Part shown: positions 56,301-64,000 of the stretch, piece after piece | Layout: the number at the start of each line of letters is the position of its first letter | How positions within the stretch are numbered: the first letter of the stretch is position 1 | Assembly: GCA_004431415.1 (NCBI GenBank) | Contig: QPMI01000152.1 | Coordinates: 186,001 to 250,000 of the forward strand | Source of the DNA: Cyanophora paradoxa | Lineage: Eukaryota > Glaucocystophyceae > Cyanophorales > Cyanophoraceae | Direction of reading: 5' to 3' | DNA: 64,000 nucleotides | Translations under genes and position numbers: made by a program | Notes under the pieces: model-generated | What the model was told of the DNA's origin: nothing | What the model saw: only the letters and a program-made list of their open reading frames with translations | The model's database searches: none

Positions 56301-57240
56301 CGGCCCACGCTCTCCGCCCTCAAGCACTTCGCCCTCGGCTGCGCCTACAACAGCGAGGACTACCTCGCCGCCTACGAGTGCCCCCCGTCCCGCCCGCCCC
56401 GCTGCGGGGCCGACCCGAGCTCCGGCGGGGCGCAGGCACGTGCGGGACATGTGCCTGGAGCGGCCCTACTCCATCCGCGTCGTCAACCTCTTCAACACCA
56501 TCGTCACCAAGCGCGCCCCGCCCCCCCGCCCTCGAGCCGAGGGCGCCCCCCCGCTGACGGGCCCGGGGGGGGCGGGGCGCAGGATGGGGGGCTTCATGGC
56601 CCAGAACAAGTTCATCGTGCGCCTGCTGAACCGCCACCCCCAGTCCGTGCCCCTCATCGTCCTCGTGCGCCCCGCGCCCCGCGCCGCCCCCGCCTCCCTC
56701 CTCCTCCTCCCCGATCCCCCCGCCTCCGACGCGCGCCGGGCAGGTGGGGCACCACTGCCTGATGTCGGGCTTCTACAACCTGGCGCTGGGCGAGTACTTC
56801 CGCGCCTTCCGGGCCCTCCCCGACGACCCCCTCCTCTCCCTCTCCATCGCCCTCGCCTACCTCTCCCAGGTCCCCGCCCCGCGCCCCTCCCCGCCCCCCG
56901 TCGTTCCCCTCCGACGGGTACGCAGGTGATGTCGCGGCGGGTGGAGGACCGGAACCTGTGCTGCGTGCAGGCGCTGGCGTGGCTCTACCGCTACGCGGCG
57001 CTGCGGGGGCGGGAGACGCCCGAGGCGCTCTACAACCTGGCGCGGGCGCACCACCAGCTCGGCCTCCTCCAGCTCGCCGTCCCCTTTTACGAGCGCTGCC
57101 TCGCCCGCTGCTGCGCCCCCTCCTCCCGCCCGACCCAGAGCCTCGCCCGCGAGGCGGCCCACAACCTCGCCCTCATCTACCGCGCCAGCGGCAACGCGCC
57201 CCTCGCCCTCGCCCTCATGCGCGAGTACCTCACCATCTAG
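53306..57240 (+). CDS. GTF3C3: Transcription factor IIIC subunit GTF3C3 (TFC4), TPR protein
   Basis: TPR subunit of TFIIIC, which binds internal promoters of tRNA and 5S genes and recruits TFIIIB for RNA polymerase III. ATG 53306 gives MAENDDDEAYVRAAASGLGL. Then DRKGKGRGRPKMSPEVAHVM, GEANMLFANKQFNEA and a series of TPRs: CMEVIQAAPMAADPYHVLGL, RAFQFLMLAASLTESDPELW, RAVRADPRDVDTLWDLAQTH, and later YADLYLEAADALAAAGLPDR. A mid-protein charged region (about 55260-56050) follows. The C-terminal TPR block is diagnostic: GHHCLMSGFYNLALGEYFRA, FRALPDDPLLSLSIALAYLS, EALYNLARAHHQLGLLQLAV, AAHNLALIYRASGNAPLALA ending MREYLTI with TAG at 57238-57240. At least 12 short introns have GTSCGC-type donors and CTGAC branch words. 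Confidence 0.92.
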
Positions 57241-57417
57241 GCCCTCTCACTCAGTGATTCTCTTGCCACCGCGCTCGCTCGCTTCGATCATCGGCAGATG
57301 CTTTGGTTTTCGTAGTTTACCGTAGTACAGTACAAGGGAGCGCGTCCGCACATCGGACCGGATGCTTAGTATGCACGCTATCTCCTTTAAATTTTAGTAT
57401 GGACGCTAGGTTCTCGA

Positions 57418-60400
57418 TCAAAAAAGTTTCAATAGGTACGGTTCCTGGATTCGAAAAAGAAGAGAAAAAGAAGCTTCAATCAGACGTCCTCCCTGTCGTC
57501 TGCGCGCGCGGGGGGGGGGGGGGGGGGTACCGGTCGGGGGTGCGCGGGGCTTCTCGCGGGCACGCGAGGCGGGCACCGTCGCGGAAGGGGTTGTGGTGGG
57601 AGGGGGCCCGTAGGAGCGGGCGGAGGTGGGCGGCTGGGGGGCGTCGGGGAAGTCGACGAAGTGGTGGGCGTCGTCGAGGTCGAGGGCGGCGGCCGCCTCC
57701 TCGAGGCTCTCCGCGGGGCCCACGGCGATGACAGTCGGGTGCTCCCCCGGGTCGATGTCCACGGTCACCGACCGCGACGTCGACGGCGCCGCCACCGGCT
57801 CCTCCACCCGCAGCGTCGGCGAGCGGCCCGTCTCCGGCGGGCCCCGCCGCGACTCCCGCCGCTCCACCTGCTCCGCCGCCGCCAGCAGCCTGCCCCGCCG
57901 CGGTGAGGCGCGGGGCGCGGGGCGGAGGCGGGGCGGGCGGGGGGCGGGCAGCGGGGGCGCACGGGGGGTTGACCTCCTCGAGGTAGCGTGCGAGGGAGGG
58001 GGAGAGGGCGCGGAGGAGGAGGAGGAGCTCGCGGGAGCGGTGGACGTCGGGCGGCTCGAGGGAGCGGACGTGCGGCCGGCAGGCCTCGAGGAGCACCGAG
58101 GCGGCGTACATGTCCGCCGAGAGGAGGAAGGCGGGCACGTTCTCCCGCGACACCAGCCGCGCCAGCCGCCGCTCCGTCTGCTCCTTCAGGTGGCCCAGCC
58201 TGCATCCCCCGGAATTGGGGGGGCGGGAGGGGCGGCGCGGGGCGGGGGTACAGGGTCGGGGGCGCACGAGTGCTGGCAGGCGAGGTCGAGGAGGCCGAAG
58301 AGGTCCGAGGAGCGGGCCACGGGCTCGAGGTCGACGGCCCCCGTGTAGATGTACCCCATCAGCAGCTCGAAACTCCGGTACCTGCGGGGCGCCCGGCTCG
58401 GCGGGCGGCGCCGCGGGGGCAGGGGAGGGGCGGGGCGCACGAGGTGTCGCGGATGGTGAACTCCTGCGTGACGGAGCCGCTGGCGTTGCCCGTGAGGATG
58501 ACCGTCGGGGCGGCGAACATGCTCCGGAAGAGCGGCGAGCGGCCGGCGCAGATGAGGCGGTGCGCGTAGAAGTCCTTGCCCTCCACCTGCGCCCAGTCCG
58601 GCTCGGCCCCGCGGGGCGCCGCGCGCCGCGCTGCGGGGCGGGACGGGCCTTGAAGGTGACGTCGGAGAAGGCGGGGTCGTTGATGGCCTCCTTCAGGCTC
58701 GCCGCCAGCGAGTCCACGAAGACCGCCGACGCCGCTGCCCCGTCCGCTTGGTCGCCCGCCCGGGGCCGCGCACGGGGCGGGCGGGGGGCGGGGGCGGACC
58801 CTGGGGCAGCTTGGAGCGGCGGAGGCAGGAGGAGTCGAGCCAGTCCTCGATCCAGCGCGCCCCGGAGGGCTCCGTCAGCAGCCCGAGGCCCTCGGGGCGC
58901 CCGTTCAGCCACTCCCCCTCGAACTTCGTCCCGTCCGCCTTCACGTGCGTCCCCTGCCCCCCGAGCGCGCTCGTGTCGGGCCTCCCGCGCGTCCGCCCCC
59001 ATGCGGGGCGGGGGCGCACGAGGCCGGTGCGGCGGCCGTCCTGGAAGGAGCCGTCGTAGTGGTTGCCGTTGGGCCAGAGGAGGCGGCCCTGGCCCGTCTC
59101 CTCGAAGACGGGGTCCCAGTCCCCCTCCTCGCTCGGGGGCCGCCCGGCGAGGGCCCCCTTGGAGAAAACCCGCATCTCCCCCTCGTAGCGCGTCCCGTCC
59201 GGCCGCGCGCACGTCCCCAGGAAGCGCGTCGGCATCGGGGGGAAGCTCTCCCGCGCCTCCTGCGCCTCCCGCTCGCCGCCCTCCTCCGCCTCCTCGCTGT
59301 ACCCGAAGTAGCCGGCCAGCACCGTCCCGTCCGCGCACTTCAGCGTGCCCCTGCGCGCCCCCCGGCGCGCGTCGCACGAGCGCCCGCTGGGCGGAGGGGG
59401 AGGGCGGGGCGCACCGGCCGAGCCTCTTGCCGGGCTTGATCTCGCCGCCGTAGTGGTCCCCGTTGGGGAAGGTGAGGGCGACGTGGCCCGACCAGGAGGG
59501 CTCGCCGGCCACCCACTCCCCGTCGTACATGTCCCCGTTGGGGTACGACTCCCGCCCCTGCCCGTGCGGCTTGTTGTCGAGCCAGTGGCCCTCGTACACC
59601 TCCCCGTTCGTGAACGTGCGCTTCCCACGGCCCGACCTGCACCCGGCCTGCCAGTCCCCTGCCGGCGGGGTGAGCCCGCGTCGGAAGACGAGCGCTCTCC
59701 CCGCGGCGCAGGCGCCGGCGCACCCTCGTACACGTCCCCCGAGGCCCACTTCTTGACGCCGTACCCGCACGCCAGGTTGTCCCGGAACTCGCCCTCGTAC
59801 GTGTCCCCGTTCGCCGAGATCTTGAGGCCCTGCCCGCACTGCTTCCCCTTCTTCCACTCGCCGTCGTAGCGGGAGCCGTCCGGCCACGTGTACGACCCGA
59901 TCCCGTCGAATAGGTCGTTCTTCCAGTCGCCTGCGCCGCGCAGGGGCTCCTCAGCCCGGCCCCGCCGCTCCCGCCGGGCGCGGGGGCCCCCGGTTCGCCG
60001 GACCTTCGTACTTGGCGCCGTTCGCCCGCATCCACATGCCCTTGCCGTCCTTGCGGTTGAACCTCCACTCGCCCTCGTACACGTCACCTGCGCTGAGGCG
60101 GTCAGGAGCCGCTGGCGCCAGCGTCCACGCGGCGGGCCCGGGGCACCGTTGGACCAGATGCGCTTCCCGCGGCCGTGCGAGGCGTTGTTCTCGAACTCGC
60201 CCACGTACTGGTCCCCGTTAGGCCACCGCTTGATCCCCCGCCCGCACAGCTTGCCCTTCAGCCACGTCCCCTCGAACACCGTCCCGTCAGCCCGTATGTA
60301 CACGCCGCGGCCTGGGTCGCGGGGGGACGCGACGTGGGCGCGGGGCCGGCTCGAGTGTACCGAGCGCGAGGAGGGCCCCACCTTCGAATGTATCGTTCTT

Positions 60401-60964
60401 CCAGTCTCCTTCGTACGAGCACCCGTTCGCCCGCGTCCACTTCCCGTGGCCGCTCTTCCGGTTCTCGTACCAGTCGCCTGGACGCGTGAGGCATCAGCTA
60501 AGGACGCAGGGGAGCCGCAAGGGGCCGGCACCTTCGTACACGTCCCCGTTGGCCGATATCCTGACGCCCCAGCCGTGCGCCACGTTGTTCACGAAGTCGC
60601 CTGCGCCGCCGCGGGCATCGGAGGCCGCCTGGCGTCAACGATTCATCGCAGGCCGCACCTTCGTGCCGGTCCCCGTTCGGCCACATCTTGTCCCCTTTGC
60701 CCTCTTGCCTGCCCTCCACCCAGTCGCCCGAGTACCGCGTCCCGTCTCTCCAGTAGTACGTGCCGTTCCCTGAGCGCGCGCTCAGACGCCCCCCGACGGG
60801 TCGTGAGGGACAGGCTCACCGTGGAACTTGCCATTAACCATATCTCCTTCATACCTGCACCGCCTATCACACTCCGCACGCACGGGTAGCGCTGCGCAAC
60901 CGCACCGGTCTCCATTTTTGTGCTGCAGGACGACTCGGCGCACGGCAGGCGCGTCTGCAGACAT
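57418..60964 (-). CDS. MORN-repeat protein with C-terminal BTB/POZ domain
   Basis: ATG 60964 gives MSADAPAVRRVVLQHKNGDR. About 20 MORN repeats follow, spliced in phase at Gly: YEGDMVNGKFHG|NGTYYWRDGTRYSGDWVEG, GDFVNNVAHGWGVRISANGD, GVYIRADGTVFEGTWLKGKL, GKRIWSNG, and further units down to about 58850. MORN arrays bind membranes or act as scaffolds. A BTB/POZ domain follows: INDPAFSDVTFK|VEGKDFYAHRLICAGRSP, LFRSMF, then YRSFELLMGYIYTGAVDLEP and LFGLLDLACQH, and an adjoining helical region (LGHLKEQTERRLARLVSREN, LLSADMYAASVLLEACRPHV). The C-terminal exon reads SVTVDIDPGEHPTVIAVGPA and ends at TGA 57418-57420. BTB domains commonly dimerise or recruit Cullin-3. Introns fall mostly at the Gly that begins each MORN unit, which suggests growth by exon duplication. 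Confidence 0.85.
57510..57527. repeat. 18-base homopolymer G run (C on the sense strand)
   Basis: Near the 3' end of the minus-strand MORN/BTB gene. In the chosen frame it encodes a short poly-Pro. Confidence 0.85.
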
Positions 60965-61427
60965 AGCGAGCGACGCGCCGGCTGCGTTGGCAGCCGAGCG
61001 TGCTGTAGCTGCTCGTTATGCTTTCGAAGTGGCCGTCCGATCAGCAGCCGTGCGGTTCTGGACTGGCTTGGGCGCTTCCCTCCTAGCTCAAGGATAAATC
61101 AAGGCGGCTCTGCTGGTCCAACCGTTCGCACTCCGCGGCTCGAGCTCACGGGCTCGCGCCACTGCGGCGCTTGATTCCGACCAACTAGACCCCGCGTACG
61201 CCGCGGTCTCGACCTTTGCGCACCGCGCAGGCACGTCGCTCGTGCTCCCGATCGCTCGCTCGGGTGGCTGGGCGAGTTTGTCCAGAGGTGACAGTATACC
61301 CCGGCGTCCGCAGACCTGCCAGACCAGCGCAGCTTTCCCGCATCTCCGGTCATCTAGCGCGTGTCCGGCCGCATCAGAGCATCGCACAGACGGGCTAGTG
61401 CATATCTAGAGGGGGGTTCTCGCCGCG
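60965..61427. promoter_or_regulatory. Divergent promoter region between the MORN/BTB gene and RPN7
   Basis: 463 bp between the two start codons with no supported coding sequence. It should contain promoters for both genes. No clear TATA box is seen. Confidence 0.4.
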
Positions 61428-63055
61428 ATGGACGGACTTCAGGTCGACAAGATTGAAATCCGTGCGGCACCCGCGCGACGCGCTGGCGCTACTGCGTCAT
61501 TGCCGTACAGCGCGCTGATCCTGCGACGTACGCGCAGCACTTCCATTGGACCTGGCCAAAACCCGTTTCCTGCTCACATGCGACGCGTACACGGGATCCA
61601 AGGAGGAACTGAAGAAGCAGCTGCTAGATGCCGTTGTCTCCAGAAGTGCGGGCGCGCTGCGCATGTGCCGCGCTGGCCCGTCTGACAGCTGCATCGCAGA
61701 AATGGCGCCCCTGTACGCCGAGCTGTGCACGGAACTGGGATGGCAAAAGGATGAGGCGTTGCTCGAGAGTATGAAGACCGCGAACCGCGATGAGCTGGCG
61801 AAACTGGAGGAAACCTTGGCCGACGCGGAGAAGAACCTTGGCGAGAACGAGGTGCGGGAAGCGCTCGTTGCGAAGGCGGACTTCTTTGCTCGTATCGGGG
61901 ACAAGGTTCGCACTGCTCTAGATGCGCGTTCAAGCTGGGGTCGCCGCCTGAAGCTTGTGCTCAGGAGAACGCCCTCACCGCGTATCGCGTGGCCGGGACC
62001 AAGACTGTGGCGCTCGGTCAGCGCATTGATCTAGTGCTTGCAACGCTGCGAATCGGTCTGTTCTGGATGGACGTCGATGTGGTAGTGCGCAACCTTGAGA
62101 AAGCGAAGAGGTGCGCCACCCTGAGGTCCAGCGAGCTTCTAGTCTGAGTGCTTCCGTGCAGCCTCGTCGAAGAAGGTGGAGACTGGGAGCGTCGGAACCG
62201 GTTGAGAGTGTACGAGGCAACGTGGTGCATGGCAACGCGCGATTTCAAGAAGGCTGCGACCCTGTACCTCGAGTGTCTCGCGACATTCACCGCCTATGAA
62301 CTCTGCTCTTTCAACGACTTTGTTTTCTACACTGTTATGACTTCGATGGTGTCTCTTGACCGGGTGTCCCTCCAGAAGAAGGTTTGCTGAACATGCTCTC
62401 TGTTGCCTTCTGTTTTTCATATCTCTGCTCAGGTCGTCGACGCCCCCGAAATCCTCTCCGTCATCGGAGAAATTCCCTACCTTCGTCAGTATGTCGACTC
62501 CCTGCACAACTGCAAGTACAGCGCCTTCTTCGATGCACTCGGTGCATTCGCCGCACCTTCAGTCCAGTCGCTGTTCTCATTCGCATTCCCTCTCTCGCCA
62601 GCAAACCTCGCGACCAGCATCAAGGTTGACCGCTACCTCGCCGCTCACTTGCGGTTCTACATGCGTGAGATGCGTGTGGTGGCCTACGCCCAGTTCTTGG
62701 AGTCGTACCAGAGTGTCACCATCAACAGCATGGCAACAGCATTTGGCGTCTCTGCCGATTTTCTGGACAGGTGCACTTTCTGCGGTCATTCTTCAATCCA
62801 TCGTTCCTGATGCGGGTCCTGCAGGGAGCTGTCGCAGTTCATTGCCTCAAACCGCATTCACTGCAAGATCGACAAGGTCTGTGCATCTGCCTCTGCTATC
62901 TTGATTCAGATTTGGTTAACACCCCCTTGCAGGTTGCCGGCATTATTGAGACGAACCGACCAGACTCCAAGAATTCCTACTACCAGCAAATGATCAAGCA
63001 AGGCGATCTCCTCCTGAATAGGCTACAAAAGCTCTCCAGGGTCATCAATGTATGA
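61428..63055 (+). CDS. PSMD6: 26S proteasome regulatory subunit RPN7 (PSMD6)
   Basis: PCI-domain lid subunit of the 26S proteasome. ATG 61428 gives [15 protein letters not shown]. Next [60 protein letters not shown] and [20 protein letters not shown]. After an intron come [40 protein letters not shown] and [20 protein letters not shown]. The PCI domain reads [78 protein letters not shown] and the family end [17 protein letters not shown], with TGA at 63053-63055. The intron between FFDALA and [12 protein letters not shown] ends at a CTCGCCAG acceptor. Length and order match the family. It is tail to tail with DNAAF5, 54 bp apart. Confidence 0.95.
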
Positions 63056-63109
63056 GAAGCATTGATGTACAGGCTTGTCTCATCCTCTGTAATTTCACAC
63101 GCTACCACA

Positions 63110-64000
63110 CTACGTATTATCCATCTGCGTAGCCTGCTCTAAGTGTTGAAGTATGCGATCTAGAAACTCTGAAGACCTATGCCTAGACTTTGCTGCTGTG
63201 GCTTCCGTCCGAATGACTTCAGGGTTTACGTGGGAGCATGCTTCTAGTACCTGGCAGACGGCTTCTTGTACCTCCCGATTCGAGTCATCTGATAACATGT
63301 TAGGCAGGCAAGGCATGCAGTGCGGTGCCACAGGCGAAAATTTCACCTAGATGGACCAAAAGCGCCTTGACCATGTAGCCAAATAACGACGATGACCAGT
63401 TGGCAGGGAGGGCCTTGGCAAACACCTGGAAGGCCTTGCAGAGCTCAATGCGGATCCGGTCATTACTGTCGTCGAGTCGCTTCAGTAACTCGGGGTAAAT
63501 AAGCCGAATCTCATCCTCTGCAACACAATCAGAAGATGCGAAAACCTGCATTGCAAGTGTCATCACCTGTGATCGAATGACCAAGCAGGGTGAAGAGGTG
63601 ACGGAAGGCGCCACAGGTCAAGAAGCGTGTGTCAGGGTCGTAGTCGTCCTCCAGGCAAGAGTTCAGCACGGGGAGCATCTCGCCAAAGACTTCGAGAGCA
63701 TGTGCACGAGAGATCACGTCTCGGCCTAGGAAAGAGTACATGCAGGCCATACACGTCTGTGAGAGTGCGCACACCATTATGACTGAACACCGGATTGGAC
63801 AAGAAGTCAAGAAAAACAACCTTGCGAATGAAAGCTGCTGCTCGGCCAACGCGCCAGATGCAGTTTGGGATCATAATCTCTTGCAGGATTCTGCCGCCAT
63901 ATGGAGCCGCATTCTTGCAGAAGTCATCGCTGCCCGTCATGTTGTTCAGGGTCGCGAGCATGCTGCGCCACGTTTAAGCACACTACAAAGGCAAAAAAAA
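63110..64000 (-). CDS. DNAAF5: Dynein axonemal assembly factor 5 (HEATR2), 3' part, cut by the window edge
   Basis: C-terminal part of a HEAT-repeat protein of the DNAAF5/HEATR2 family, a cytoplasmic factor for pre-assembly of axonemal dynein arms. Visible exons: MLATLNNMTGSDDFCKNAAP, RVGRAAAFIRKVVFLDFL, LTQTCMACMYSFLGRD, FGEMLPVLNSCLEDDYDPDT and RFLTCGAFRHLFTLLG, LIYPELLKRLDDSNDRIRIE, LCKAFQVFAKALP, then an exon reading DDSNREVQEAVCQVLEACSH, VNPEVIRTEATAAKSRHRSS, EFLDRILQHLEQATQMDNT with TAG at 63110-63112. The closing HRS-x-x-F-x-D-x-I-L-x-H-L pattern is typical of the end of DNAAF5. The 5' part lies beyond position 64000. Confidence 0.8.

Noticed and set aside
63990-64000. Poly-A at the window edge as an mRNA tail or retroposed copy
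   Set aside because: It is only eight bases and lies within the minus-strand DNAAF5 gene, where it reads as a pyrimidine run, probably intronic.

Overview
The window is nuclear DNA from a photosynthetic, flagellated eukaryote. It is very GC-rich, and most genes are cut by many short spliceosomal introns. Some intergenic patches are AT-richer. Two nucleus-encoded plastid proteins (a Tha4/TatA-type translocase subunit and a ribosome-binding factor A) have transit-peptide-like N-termini with no hydrophobic signal peptide in front and an early Ala-Phe (MSSAFLTPVP..., MQAFVLPAPG...). Phenylalanine-bearing transit peptides without a signal peptide fit a primary plastid of glaucophyte type, and a Cyanophora-like alga is my best guess (inference). 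A DNAAF5/HEATR2 homologue at the right edge implies motile flagella, which fits.

Layout, left to right: PAF1 (+); an unidentified protein with an HMG-box-like segment (-); condensin subunit SMC2 (+); a small ubiquitin-like protein (-); a 3.2-kb array of duplicated and shuffled modules carrying PD-(D/E)XK-nuclease-like cores (-); ribosomal protein eL20/RPL18A (+); ERG2-type sterol isomerase (-); PUM3/Puf-A (-); DUF1365 protein (+); plastid RbfA (+); EFG1 rRNA-processing factor (-); a 6.5-kb low-complexity gene of unknown function (-); a zinc-ribbon protein with tandem pseudokinase and kinase domains (+); an AIR9-like protein (-); a small unknown gene (-); DCAF13/SOF1 (+); SPG1/TEM1-type GTPase (+); ribosomal protein P0 (-); F-box protein (+); cyclic-nucleotide-binding-domain protein (+); Tha4/TatA (-); TFIIIC subunit GTF3C3 (+); MORN-repeat/BTB protein (-); proteasome subunit RPN7/PSMD6 (+); and the 3' part of DNAAF5 (-).

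Most genes are housekeeping: transcription elongation and Pol III transcription, chromosome condensation, ribosome synthesis (PUM3, EFG1, DCAF13, eL20, P0), proteasome, sterols and plastid function. They are packed tightly, with several divergent pairs sharing intergenic spaces of about 95 to 460 bp. The part least like a conserved eukaryotic gene set is the 13-16.2 kb array. The most notable single gene is the two-domain zinc-ribbon kinase, whose layout resembles cyanobacterial Ser/Thr kinases. Exon limits were worked out by eye from reading frames, GT/AG sites and known protein families, so most boundaries are approximate.
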